NCBI RefSeq assembly: GCF_002443255.2
Contig: NW_019211456.1
Location: 15,588,106-15,652,105 of the forward strand
Source: Varroa destructor
Taxonomy: Eukaryota > Arthropoda > Arachnida > Mesostigmata > Varroidae
Length of the DNA: 64,000 bases
Reading direction: 5' to 3'
Every line of letters starts with the position of its first letter. The stretch's first letter is position 1. Below the pieces are notes generated by a model. It saw nothing but the letters and a program-made list of their open reading frames with translations, searched no databases and had not been told where the DNA came from. The translations under genes and the position numbers were made by a program. Shown here piece after piece: positions 12,420-22,339 of the stretch.

Positions 12420-13600
12420 TTGGCTACTTTTTAACCGTGAGGATTTGTCGTTGTTCCTGTCTCCTTTGTGCAGTCCACCTGAGGCGTCGCGCTTGCCGAC
12501 TCCACCTAATCTATTTATCGCTTAGGGATGTTGCATCTTTTTCCTTCTAGGATGCCCTCAAGAAAGTCTATCTAGACCTTCGGAACCTCTATTGATCTTA
12601 CACACAAAATGATGGGTCCTATAATTAACAAATCTTTTTTATGTTTGACTGCGCTGTAATTAGTTAATGACTACCTAATAAAAAACGATTTAACACCTGA
12701 TTATTTTTTTTCTGTCACTGCATAGAGATGAGGTAATCTGAGAGCATAACATATAATAGTTTAGAAATGAAAATTTAGTTGGTCCACAGGTAGTGATCGT
12801 TAGTTTGTATTGATGTCATTTTTGAACGTTCAGAATATTATATACCACTGGGGAGTGTTTCGTTGTGGGATTAAATATGGGTGAGAAAAAGTATCGTTCG
12901 TTTTTCATTGAAACCAAGCCGCTGATAAACTGATCCCTCACCTATAGAATACTTACCATTTACCGAATGAATATGTATATAGATATACATAGCGGGAATC
13001 TGTATGTGCATATATCGGGCTGCTTTCTCAGCTTTTGACATTGGAAGAAATTCGAAATGATGCTGGGTCAATTAAAAGCGCTCTTTTTGCTAACCGACGT
13101 ACCCTTATTTAGCGCCTGACACTAGAGTAAAATTCGCTGATTTGTATCGTATAATGTTATCGTTCCTATTAAGGGAAGCAGGAACGCTCTAGTCGCTATA
13201 TTTTAATGTTTGATCATCAGCAGAAGAGAAATTAGAAGAAAATTATGTTTTACACGGCTTAGCTAGAAATTAAATTATCATTTTAACTGCGCTTAGTTAG
13301 GGCAAATATTTCCTACTTGATACATCAGGAATTGCTGAAATATTCCATATATTATAGATTAGTAAATCGCAGCTTTAAATAAACGAAACTCGAAACAACC
13401 TTTGGAGTCGGTCTACAGTATACAGTAGATACTGTAAATCGACTTAGCCAAAAAAAAAAGAAAGAGAAGAAATAAACAAAGACGGACGCTATTTATGCGC
13501 CGGTCCAATACAACGTAAACGTAACAGCAAAATGCCTTTTACTTGAATGAATAGAGCGAGGCTATAATCGAGCTCATTGATTATTTCCGAATGCTTATAA
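12420..13600. other. AT-rich non-coding stretch
   Basis: No supported exon. A near palindrome ATGTATAT-AG-ATATACAT lies near 12972-12989, and a TACAGTA/TACTGTA pair near 13416-13438. Confidence 0.4.
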
Positions 13601-13612
13601 GGAATCTGTTCC

Positions 13613-13837
13613 ATGCTGGATATTGATTCGTGCTATTCAAAAGCAATAGTTACCGACAAAACTAGAGTTTGGACCCGGATGCACTTGAATTATGTCCGGA
13701 CAATGTTATACGTAATAGATCTTGCAATCTGTGGTCAAAAAAAGGGCTTCCCAATGACGTGCTTCAAATTACAAGCTTTTCCTATTCTGGTCTTTTTTAG
13801 TTTACACATACATAAACTACTAAAAGAACGGTGTTGA
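13613..13837 (+). CDS. Possible ORF, 74 residues
   Basis: ATG-initiated, begins MLDIDSCYSKAIVTDKTRVW and ends LLKERC. ATG context is weak and no splice sites bound it. It could be a chance frame. Confidence 0.25.
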   Translation: MLDIDSCYSKAIVTDKTRVWTRMHLNYVRTMLYVIDLAICGQKKGFPMTCFKLQAFPILVFFSLHIHKLLKERC

Positions 13838-14551
13838 AAGTTATTGCAAAAACTTTATTGCCCTTTAAACTTTGGAGTGGCTCTTTCAACTGTCTCGACC
13901 GCATGCCCCTCCTAACCCTTAACCGTATTTTCAACGAACATTAAAACAGATACGATTGACCGCTACGAAATTCGATCTTCTATTACTTAATAGGATCGAT
14001 TTCGAATCGCCCACGAACCAATAGACTTATGGTTCCTGCTCAATGAATCTCTAAATTCTGTTTCATAGACCCCGCCGAAAACCTGCGAAAAAATACTACC
14101 AGCAGCTCAATTCAGCACACGCATAGACCCCTGTTACGTTTTGCCCTACTATAGTCAAGTTCAGCATTTATTGAACACCCTGACGCTTCGTCCTGAAGCT
14201 TACAACATGTGGCAATCGCTAGCGTGATTCGATTTTTTTCGTTTAATTGTAAATCATGCCCCATCATGAATAAGTGCCAATTTCACAAATCACGTCATAT
14301 ATACGATGCTTGAAGTTCAACATTTTTTTCGAGGTTGTTTCAACTTTCTGTCCTTTACATGTCTCACAGGGAAGAATCAAAAGTAGTCAGATCACAGGAT
14401 TTGAATAGCCACTTCATGTTATTGCCACGCATCGAGATCAGCCGGCCTGAGTGCATTGTTCCTATCATATTGATCGTTTTCCGTGCCGTATAACAAATTA
14501 TCTCCTCATGTCGAAAGCAAAAATTGCTTGCCTCCTCTGTCTTTATTTCAG

Positions 14552-14749
14552 GGCACAGAAAGGCTTGCAAAACATTACGATAGAATTTGCTATCGACTCT
14601 CGCTGCCGTTCCATTACCTTTTCGAGAAAAAAGGGCCCAATGAGACCTTCGCTCTCTGCGAGCCGTACCATAAGGCTCGACCCCTAGATTCCCTGAGCCC
14701 TAAATGCGACATTTCTATTGATTCACATATCAGAGCAGTTCAAAATTAG
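14552..14749 (+). CDS. Candidate terminal exon with downstream polyA signal
   Basis: The acceptor is excellent (gcctcctctgtctttatttcag). Frame 1 is open for 65 codons to TAG: GTERLAKHYDRICYRLSLPF and on to IRAVQN. Frame 3 is also open, to about 14688. AATAAA follows at 14821-14826, about 70 bases beyond the stop, as expected for the 3' end of a gene. The protein was not recognised. Confidence 0.45.
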   Translation, partial: GTERLAKHYDRICYRLSLPFHYLFEKKGPNETFALCEPYHKARPLDSLSPKCDISIDSHIRAVQN

Positions 14750-14820
14750 CTTTTACAAAAAGTACAATGCGCTCAACGAAGTCACCAGCACTCGCATTGT
14801 GATTTAGTGCGTGGTCAACG

Positions 14821-14826
14821 AATAAA
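14821..14826 (+). terminator. Candidate polyadenylation signal AATAAA
   Basis: Lies about 70 bases after the candidate terminal exon ending at 14749. Confidence 0.35.
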
Positions 14827-15179
14827 TGACCCTGCGATAGTCCTTGATCCTTAATTTCTAGAACTATGCGTCACGGAAAACAAAATGAACCTTCTATTTT
14901 AAAATGACTGGCGGAATTTTCCTCGATAGGTTGAGTGGTTGAGTACGACATGGATTTAAAATAGTTTGAACGGTATCTGCAGTGCTACGTATTTCAGCGA
15001 CGTCATAACCTTTTTAAATTGGTGCTCTTCTTAGCCTCGTTCTATCTACGATCGAGTCACCAGTTTGAATTTCTTGATAAATTTTTTCAGTGCTCCCCAC
15101 GCTAGCGAAATGTTGTCCATATTTGCGTGACAGTTGCCGGATGTCATCATCGTGATCGACACCTCATTTCGATTTTTAG

Positions 15180-15390
15180 CTTTTACGAAGACGAACGGTG
15201 TTTTCATGACCGAACAAAATTTCAAAACTGTAGTTTTCCACCGCCACAAACCGCACGCGCTGCCATGTTTATTGATCAGCAGCCTGTTAACTTTGTTCGT
15301 GTGCAGACACATGGGGAAAGAGACAAAACTGGCCGGCAATTCTGGTCTTCTAGAAATTTAACTGAAAACTGGCTGGGTTTACTGCAGTAG
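15180..15390 (+). CDS. Candidate terminal exon, ambiguous frame
   Basis: After tttcgatttttag the frame FYEDERCFHDRTKFQNCSFP runs 69 codons to TAG at 15390. A second plus frame and a 97-codon minus frame (15046-15339) are also open. Only the acceptor speaks for the plus strand. Confidence 0.3.
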
Positions 15391-15663
15391 AAATGAGTTC
15401 AGGAAAAAAACCTTTTCCTAGATTTGAAAATGAACGCTCAGCATTCGGACATTAATCGAAGATTATTAGGCAAGGACCTTTTAAGCAAGAGCAAAAACTG
15501 TGCAAACGTTTCAGGAATCGGTATTGTGATATTAAAGACAAAGCCAGTCAAAAAAGTACGTGTCGCGTATCCCACGTGCAATTTGGGGTACTTTAATTAA
15601 AAGAAAAGCCAACCGGAAAATACTGTTGCTATAGTTAGGGCATGGTTTAATTTCTACGGTCAC

Positions 15664-15925
15664 CTGGGGAGGAACCAGGCGAGAAAGTGGCGTCGCTCTG
15701 GAGAGAAATCGGGCTTGAAAATGGAACTATGGAGCAGATTCGGGCCTAAGGTGATGCCTGTCCCTGTAGTGGACATAGGGGTATCTGCTGCTATGAAATA
15801 TTTGCCGAAAGTGAAATAATAAATGCAGCCCGATAACTCATATCCCTCAAGGAGTTCATGGACCACAGCAATCGCACGCACGCGGTTTGGTAAGCCAGAT
15901 CTCATTTCCATGCCTCCATTACTTT
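15664..15925 (-). CDS. Candidate internal exon, 86 codons, unknown protein
   Basis: One of the longer exon candidates. The acceptor (gaatattcctttgctcaatccag) and donor (CCCCAG|GTGACC) agree with a continuous frame SNGGMEMRSGLPNRVRAIAV ... SPERRHFLAWFLP. There is no ATG at its start, so an internal exon fits best. It begins with two and ends with two unpaired bases of a codon. A mixed hydrophobic centre (GCIYYFTFGKYFIAA) could be a membrane or core segment. No family recognised. Confidence 0.45.
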
Positions 15926-15962
15926 CTGGATTGAGCAAAGGAATATTCAACGTCGGCCTCAA

Positions 15963-17100
15963 TCCGCCTATACTTTAGAAGTAAGTTCGTGGGATTACGG
16001 AGCTTTCCAGGTCCTACAAAAGGCAACTCGTAACCAAGCATAGCGGTTTACTTCGAAATAGATAGAGAAATTGCACAGGGGGACGGAAATGGCAGGTGCA
16101 TAACTGTGCAGAGCTGCCAAAGCGCTGGGGCAAGTGTGTAAAAAATAAAGAAGAGTATTTCTAATACAAATTGAAAAATCATCATTCTAGCACGACTAGT
16201 GAAAAAGTCATTCAATTTAAGATTTTTCTAGATTCGTCTGTAACAGTACCATATATATATGTGGTAGACTATTTGCCCATATCAACGAGATGTTTCGGCA
16301 TTCAGTGATATCCTGTAAACTAAAACTTACTACGTTTGAAGGAAGCATTTCGTGCCAATAGCAGGGAAGTTATAAAATAGTGGATGTAACGTGTTCCAAT
16401 TTTTTAAGCTAGACGAAAATTCTAGAAGCCTTTCCAGCACTTTATATTGTAACCGCTTTAGTTCCGTGTTAGCTACGATCGATGTTTTTTTTTTGTTGGG
16501 TTCAAGTCCAAGGTACTCAGGCCTCCACGCCCAGTATACGCACCTCGCTTATAACCGTAATAATACAATATTTTTCTTCTTGAGTACATACAATGTCTCA
16601 CTATGAAATAAACACAGCCGAATTGATTAATTGCGTATGATCGGGAGCATCTGTCTGTATTTGTTCGTGAGTACGAAAGTACGCAGTTTACAACTGTAAT
16701 CAAAGGGCATAATTTGAGAGAAAATTAAGAAATGAAGGTCTCGTGCAACTGTCGTTCAATTCACGAGGCTAACCGGAATTTCAAGTTAAGCACCTCAGGA
16801 ACTTCTCATCTGCACTTCGATCTTTCGTACGTATTTGGTTGCCAGACTATTCTCATTATGCATGCGTGATGCGATATAACATGAAGCGCATTTCACTCGT
16901 TTATACTACTATTTATTATTGTATACTCGCAATAATTTTATAGATGAACTTTTGTCGTTTTCACCATACATCTATCTAACTCCACGTTTCTATGTGTCTG
17001 CGATTTGTGTCTATTCTTGTATTGAACGCAATCGTTCGAGAGCGTCATTGTATCGTAAGCTCGACGTAAAAGAGTAGGTAGCTTATCAACCGTAACAATC
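15963..17100. other. AT-rich stretch
   Basis: A plus frame at 16391-16606 and an antisense one at 16473-16703 are open but lack support. Otherwise nothing is seen. Confidence 0.4.
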
Positions 17101-17104
17101 GTCT

Positions 17105-17365
17105 TTAGGGTGTTGATTTCAGTAGCGTTTGCAATGCGCACCTGAAGCTAGAGGCCATGTATATCGGTCGAAGTAGAAAATTGCTACAAAGCTTTTCAGC
17201 GGCATTATCCTTGGGCAAGAAAGCACCCATTGAGACACGATCCCTATAGCTAGACGTGCTATGCCACTTAATAAACATCATCTTATTGATTCTTCTTTGT
17301 TTAGCATCTAATTTGCATTTTAACTTATGTATATTTACTCTAGCTCGCTTAAAAGTGTGACACAT
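17105..17365 (-). CDS. Possible ORF, 86 residues, basic
   Basis: Begins with ATG: MCHTFKRARVNIHKLKCKLD; Lys- and Arg-rich with six Cys across the frame. Stop codon TAA. ATG context weak; no splice sites needed. Confidence 0.3.
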   Translation of the reverse strand: MCHTFKRARVNIHKLKCKLDAKQRRINKMMFIKWHSTSSYRDRVSMGAFLPKDNAAEKLCSNFLLRPIYMASSFRCALQTLLKSTP

Positions 17366-17558
17366 GCAACCGTTTTTTCCAATCCACCTGTGACTAAAGG
17401 CAAACCTGACAATATTAGTCTTTTGAAGTTAGTTTTTTGAGACATCTTTAGCCTTTTCTTAAATCGGGACCTTCAGATGGGTTTTACTCTATAGTAAACA
17501 GTGTCGCCTTTTTCACACGTGTGTGCAAGCTCAATAATAAACATTCTGCCCGTTTTAA

Positions 17559-17798
17559 AGACTTTGGATAATCCAAAGTTTCATAAAACCTGCCGATTTC
17601 GCAACCGTATTGTTCTTATGCCTAAACGGTACTTACATCACAGGTCAAGGTGTATTATTTCCAATTTATCATACAAGCGTTCCAACGGCAACACGAACAG
17701 TGGCTGGAGGATATCCTTGTGTCATTCTTTTACTTCAACTTACTCCAGATTGGTATTGGGAAGGCCCCGTGCAGCTCAAATTGATCTTGTCGCATTAA
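17559..17798 (+). CDS. Candidate exon, three open frames
   Basis: One frame reads FATVLFLCLNGTYITGQGVL ... LTPDWYWEGP to a TAA. A second frame after CAG at 17644 gives VKVYYFQFIIQAFQRQHEQW to a TGA. A third is open from 17501 to 17860. All three plus frames being open for 150 bases is notable but prevents a firm choice. Confidence 0.25.
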   Translation, partial: RLWIIQSFIKPADFATVLFLCLNGTYITGQGVLFPIYHTSVPTATRTVAGGYPCVILLLQLTPDWYWEGPVQLKLILSH

Positions 17799-18074
17799 GG
17801 TCACTCCAACATTATAGCTGTGATGTTTCCCTCTCTAGAAGATCCGCCTTCAGCTGCTAAGAACAGCGCTGATGATACCCGTTTGTGTCTATCTTCACCA
17901 GTGAGCGTGACGCCTATGTAGCTTTGCTCTTCAGATAGCATCGAGGAAACAACGGCTTACGAATCGGAACGCTACTAGCGCGCGTAACCTTTCAGTCGTT
18001 CGAGGCTTTCCGTTGAACCTTCCTTTTCCTTCTTTTCTTATCCCTTAAAGGCCGGTAGCAACCTAACTGGCAGT

Positions 18075-18389
18075 TTATGTTTGGCACTTCAAACCAATAA
18101 ACGCCGTTGAGACACATTGGGGTAGACATTGCTCATTGTTTTTAAATTTTCCCTCAATGGCCTCGTTTTGAGGAACGTAGGACCTGCACTCGTCATCGTC
18201 TCTACATCGCACAGTCATTGTCTTCACGTCGCTTCGGCCTTGTGCGTTACAGTGTTGCGTGGCATTTATCACAAGCTTACGCTTGTATAAAGGGTAAAAT
18301 GGGTTATTTCCGTCATTCGTTGCCCGCTTGTCTGGATTGGACTTACAACTAGGAGGGCAACAAAAAATACTACACTTCCCACATTGATT
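18075..18389 (-). CDS. Candidate cysteine-rich terminal exon
   Basis: A single frame of 104 residues to TAA holds 11 cysteines, including a cluster CGKCSIFCCPPSCK near the start and later VRCRDDDEC, NEQCLPQC and a C-terminal LKCQT. This spacing suggests a disulphide-bonded secreted domain. The likely acceptor is AAGCAG at 18390-18395, with a good branch-point sequence (ACTAAT) but a poor pyrimidine tract. No family can be named. Chance expectation is about three Cys in such a frame. Confidence 0.4.
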   Translation of the reverse strand, partial: NQCGKCSIFCCPPSCKSNPDKRATNDGNNPFYPLYKRKLVINATQHCNAQGRSDVKTMTVRCRDDDECRSYVPQNEAIEGKFKNNEQCLPQCVSTAFIGLKCQT

Positions 18390-18509
18390 CTGCTTATTTC
18401 GTTCTCAACATTAGTTGGCATATTGTATGTTAAGTCAGCTAGGGGCAGGGCAGAGGTTTGGATCAGTTAACGGAATGGAAATTCAATCAACAGGCCGGTC
18501 GTTACCGGC

Positions 18510-18794
18510 TTATGTCGGTCTGATTTTCAACAAAGTGTAACAATACGCCTGAAAAGCATGCCCCACGCCGAAACAGTACGCGAAAGGACGAAAACTTTTC
18601 CGTTTATCGCTAGAAGTACCCTTAGAAATAACATGTATCCGAATTGACGCATTAGCGGGAATGAGGTAGTGTTCGAACATCTGTTGCTGCCGGTCTGTGG
18701 TGCTAGAGTCGTCCTTCTTTGCTAATACTTCGATTGTTGCTGCCAGCGCTGCAGCCTCTTTTATTCTTTCGTTGTCACTCGTTTTCGAGTGCAC
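18510..18794 (-). CDS. Candidate exon or ORF upstream of the Cys-rich exon
   Basis: Same strand and same reading register as the Cys-rich frame, separated by stops. It contains ERIKEAAALAATIEVLAKKD, a likely helix, then a Gln run. It starts after a TAA at about 18822, with TTACAG as a possible acceptor. An intron inside could join it to the Cys-rich exon, but no strong donor was found. Confidence 0.3.
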   Translation of the reverse strand: MHSKTSDNERIKEAAALAATIEVLAKKDDSSTTDRQQQMFEHYLIPANASIRIHVISKGTSSDKRKSFRPFAYCFGVGHAFQAYCYTLLKIRPT

Positions 18795-18952
18795 TTTGCC
18801 CCTCTGTAACCTCTCTTAGCTAGACCTCCTCATATTTTCTCTTGCTATTACGTCCCTCGCACGTTACTCCACATTGTCGCCATATCCCACTTGCCGGACC
18901 GAATGGCAGTCATCCGTTGTCGATTTCAAGTCATGCCCCCTTGGTTCTTATT

Positions 18953-19009
18953 TCAAAAATTCGCTTTGTGTTTTAATTTGTTGCGAGCGTCACTTGGCAC
19001 TACTCTGAA
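18953..19009 (-). CDS. Candidate short terminal exon
   Basis: An excellent acceptor (ctctctgtgctccctgttctcag) is followed by the only usable frame, FRVVPSDARNKLKHKANF, then TGA. The other two frames stop within six codons. Confidence 0.35.
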   Translation of the reverse strand, partial: FRVVPSDARNKLKHKANF

Positions 19010-19151
19010 CTGAGAACAGGGAGCACAGAGAGCACATATTGTGAGTTTTTTTCAATAAGTGTCGACTCTCCCAAGCTCTACTGACGCCTGAATGGTATGA
19101 TCATAGACCCTTCTTTGATAGATTTTATCTTCGTGTTTGTTTCAACTCTAG

Positions 19152-19819
19152 GCCTTTCCCTGAATATTACATACCACTGCATTTTCTGGTTAGAAAAAAA
19201 TTAAAAACCTCTTCACCAGAGTCTATTCGTACCAACCGTTCAGAACGTAAGCAGGGATGGTCATCTCACTTCTAGCAAACTGAGGAAACGCTAAAGCGCT
19301 TCACATAAGCGGTTTGTTAATGAAGTGTGATTTGACTTGACCCATTAACAGGACCATATTATTTTCGTGTAGACGTTCTGATTTCGCACTTTGAAAACCA
19401 GACGAAAGTCCATTTGGTAGGTACTGCTCCTGTTACGTATCGATGGAATGAACTTAACTAGATGTCCGGTCCTGAGCTTGTACCCAAGGTCTTCAATCTT
19501 CCAAAAACCTATTTAAGTAAACAGAGCATGCAAATAATTAAGAAATTGCCAAACTAGGCAAGTAAGCTAGTCGGCTAAGAGGTCTGGCAGACAGCGTCCC
19601 CAATGATGTCCGATTCTCGTTCTCTTTAACGTGTCTTCTGCTTACATCATCGCCGTATTAGTTATTACAATCTATGCTAACGATTTCCTGTACATCGGCT
19701 GATTTGCCATAGGCATCCCGAAGTGTCTGTCCGGCCAGGCAAAAATGTCAGCAGTAGTGGTGAACGAAAATGATGACGCGGTGACCTGCTATGAAGCATT
19801 CGAGATTTTTCCTCTCTAA
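19152..19819 (+). CDS. Two-exon 3' part of a gene, unknown protein
   Basis: Exon A (19152-19246) follows gtgtttgtttcaactctag and ends AAC|GTAAGC; it reads PFPEYYIPLHFLVRKKLKTS ... NRSE. Exon B (19713-19819) follows gatttgccatag and reads IPKCLSGQAKMSAVVVNEND ... EIFPL to TAA. Exon A leaves one base and exon B starts with two, so the join is in frame (an Arg codon). The intron is 466 bases. Earlier exons are not identified. Candidate minus exons at 18075-19009 would lie just upstream on the other strand. Confidence 0.4.
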
Positions 19820-20300
19820 CGGTTGACTCAAGATAAAGGCCCATGGAGAATCGCAACGGTGCTAGGAGGTTTAGTTATGCAACAGGAGCAGCTTTAAAAA
19901 TTCGAAGACGAGCATAAAACGTCACGAGTGATAAACGTTACACTGGCGTTGTCACGAAAAAGATGACATAGGTGATGGTTGAGTGGTAACGTGTCTTTCT
20001 GTGAATCTCAGTAATACCTTACGTTAGACGCTTCGAGAAGACGCAAGCTGTTTCATGCTAGAGCCAACTTGACTCATGTAATGACGCGTAGCGGTTCAAG
20101 ACCTAGAACCTTAGGCAGGTGTAGGATCGAGATTACAAGATGAAACAGATAGGACTATACGTAGATTTAATACCCTTGTAATAGTCGCCAATATTGTACT
20201 GAAAGCTCCTCAGCAATGTGTGTCTTATTAGTTAAACTTCAGTTCCTTCAAGACTATAGAGCAGAGGATATATTGTATCTAATACTAATAGGTCAACAAT
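19820..20300. other. Gene-free stretch
   Basis: No supported exon. Short open frames only. Confidence 0.4.
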
Positions 20301-20359
20301 ACGCGTATCTTTGAAGTGTTTCAGTGTTTAAAATAGGGTCCTGTAGATGACGTGCTTAC

Positions 20360-20446
20360 TTGCACGGCTGCATGGGAACACCGCAAGCTCCTTAGTGCTC
20401 TGTTCTGCGTATTTGCCAATCCAACAGAGCGTCGTTGGACAGACAT
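20360..20446 (-). CDS. Candidate first coding exon, basic N-terminus
   Basis: ATG with G at -3 begins MSVQRRSVGLANTQNRALRS and runs 29 codons to a donor CAA|GTAAGC (phase 0). The segment is rich in Arg and Ser with no acidic residue, as in mitochondrial targeting sequences. A second minus frame is open here too. Confidence 0.3.
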
Positions 20447-20706
20447 AGCTTCCCTTTGCGTTTGATAGTAATGCGTTTCGTTCTTTGAAAATGCAAATCC
20501 AAAAATATTGCACAAGTACAAGGTTACGTGACAGTAATAAAAATTCAGCGATATCCTTATGAGAAATAGTTTTTCAAACGAATATGTTCTATATCATATA
20601 GTACCACGGAACGCGTCGTTGGCATTGTATCGAGGAAAGGACCCAACAATTTAAATTCGTGTTATTATGGTAATTTGAACTAACATGCTTTTGTTAATCT
20701 TCATTA

Positions 20707-20734
20707 AATTAAAGCTTTTTAAAAAGCTTTAATT
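20707..20734. repeat. Perfect 28-base palindrome
   Basis: AATTAAAGCTTTTT is followed directly by its reverse complement with no spacer. It contains two HindIII-type AAGCTT units. Confidence 0.95.
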
Positions 20735-20796
20735 GCAAGCGTTGAGAGATCCAGTTGTTTCTGCTATTAAAATTTGTACTACAATTACAAGTTAAA

Positions 20797-20961
20797 ATGG
20801 GCGCACGTTCGTTCCTCTATACTAGAACCCATGTCGTGCATTACTATAACCTTAAAGCTGGTTGCGTAAACAAATGCGATAAGGCAAGCATTTTCTTGGG
20901 CCTACCAACTAATAAAGAGTGGATGATTCTATTAGTGCCCATAAACGGGTGTTGCTTTTGA
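20797..20961 (+). CDS. Small ORF, 54 residues
   Basis: ATG in a strong context (A at -3, G at +4): MGARSFLYTRTHVVHYYNLK, ending NGCCF. A Gly after Met could allow N-myristoylation. No other support. Confidence 0.2.
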   Translation: MGARSFLYTRTHVVHYYNLKAGCVNKCDKASIFLGLPTNKEWMILLVPINGCCF

Positions 20962-21156
20962 AGTCTTATATATATGCCATATATAAATCAGATATAAATA
21001 TGGGTGTTCCTTTTTCTAGTAGATTTAATGTAACAAAAAAAAAATCTCTACCTACGGCGTGGTGATCTAGGAATTAAATAAACAATAGATTATAGAAAAC
21101 CCACACTGGAGATCTAGTCTTAATGTTTTTCCTAAAGGTAACTAGATTATGCTCGG

Positions 21157-21238
21157 ATGGCCAAGTGGCGTGGTGAGGAAGTAATACTAGCGGCCGCTGC
21201 TTTGAGCCCCACCAACCAATATGTAAATGCCACGCGAC
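21157..21238 (+). CDS. Candidate first coding exon with signal-like segment
   Basis: ATG (G at +4) is the first after an in-frame TAA. It reads MAKWRGEEVILAAAALSPTN then QYVNATR and ends at a strong donor CGAC|GTAAGTG in phase 1. The run VILAAAALSP resembles a short signal peptide or anchor. The exon at 25611-25654 could follow in phase (its AA-first frame), but at 4.4 kb distance this is only a possibility. The minus strand is also open here. Confidence 0.4.
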
Positions 21239-21291
21239 GTAAGTGAAAAAAGCAAGTTTATTTTTATTATTATTATTACTGACTAAAGGTA

Positions 21292-21570
21292 TCATATGGC
21301 CGTGTTCAGTTCATTCAACGCAAGAACGGCTATGAAGTTGGTGACGCATAGAGCAAAATGGCGGAACCCGCATGATATCGAGTCTGCCTTCAATTTCCGT
21401 CTAGTTGAAGTGCCCTCTGCCGACAAATATAAAGATATAATATCGAATATCTTAAGTTGAATCGAGATAATATAGTAAAAGTTTTCGCGGAGTAAACGGT
21501 ACGTACGCGCCCATTCGAACCCCAGCTGACACCTATAGATAATATTCGCAAAATATTCCCTTTTGCGCAT
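21292..21570 (-). CDS. Possible ORF, 92 residues
   Basis: ATG with A at -3: MRKREYFANIIYRCQLGFEW ... NELNTAI. Hydrophobic and basic mix. Another minus frame overlaps (21390-21617). Unsupported by splice sites. Confidence 0.2.
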   Translation of the reverse strand: MRKREYFANIIYRCQLGFEWARTYRLLRENFYYIISIQLKIFDIISLYLSAEGTSTRRKLKADSISCGFRHFALCVTNFIAVLALNELNTAI

Positions 21571-22155
21571 TTAAACCCTTGGAACCCAAATGGAATATAA
21601 AAAATATTATAATTCAATGCTGTTCTAAAGTGAGAAAATAATAGTAACTTCCCCGAAAAATATGTGCCTCATAAACTTTGTGCATTTTTCCAATTCGTCT
21701 GAATAGACCTGTATTTTTTATATAAGTGTTGCCATACATGTCGAATAGCGTCACCGTCCACCATCGCCCAAAGACAAGTAAAGGCCCACAAAGTTAAAAA
21801 CAAGGTGTTACCATCATTTGAGCTATCAAGTTGTATCCTTTTGGCTTACTTAAAAAGAGTTAACCATCTTAAATTTAGTATTCGACCAATTTGTAATTAG
21901 TTGTATAGTGCTTCTGTAGAACGTGTAGCTTGTGAGCCCGTTGCCACCGTTCTAAGTTGCAAGTCAGATGCCCATCGGGTTTTGGTCGTTACGCATTCTT
22001 GTATAGACAGCAAATAGTAGAATATGGATTCGGTAATCAAAATACGTACTCAATTTTAGGGTATTCGGTATCGGAACAGCAGAAGCCTTTAAGCGTCGAC
22101 ATCAAGCGATCGGTGATAACGCATGTGGCGCGGTAGAGGCAATCAGATTTCAGCG

Positions 22156-22338
22156 TCAGCGACACACAGTTTCAAAAATTAAGGTCGATTTTTTAGCCGT
22201 TGATAGATCACACGACAACTGTTTTCCAACGGGACCACCATAAGGCTTAAAAGGTTGTAACGTATTATTGCCCCTAACACAAGCATGCGTCTTCGAGAGA
22301 ATAGTTCTACTTGTTTTTAAAACTTTTGGCAGTGGCAT
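22156..22338 (-). CDS. Possible small ORF, 60 residues
   Basis: MPLPKVLKTSRTILSKTHAC leads to a Gly/Pro-rich centre and a TGA. Lies alone in AT-rich sequence. Confidence 0.2.
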   Translation of the reverse strand: MPLPKVLKTSRTILSKTHACVRGNNTLQPFKPYGGPVGKQLSCDLSTAKKSTLIFETVCR

Positions 22339-22339
22339 T

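Noticed and set aside
16498..16515. GGGTTCAAGTCC box B-like sequence
   Set aside because: Upstream sequence is a T run with no box A or acceptor stem.
21151..21238. tRNA-like phrase (GGATGGCCAAGTGG) suggesting a box A
   Set aside because: No box B or foldable cloverleaf follows; the bases fit a spliced coding exon better.
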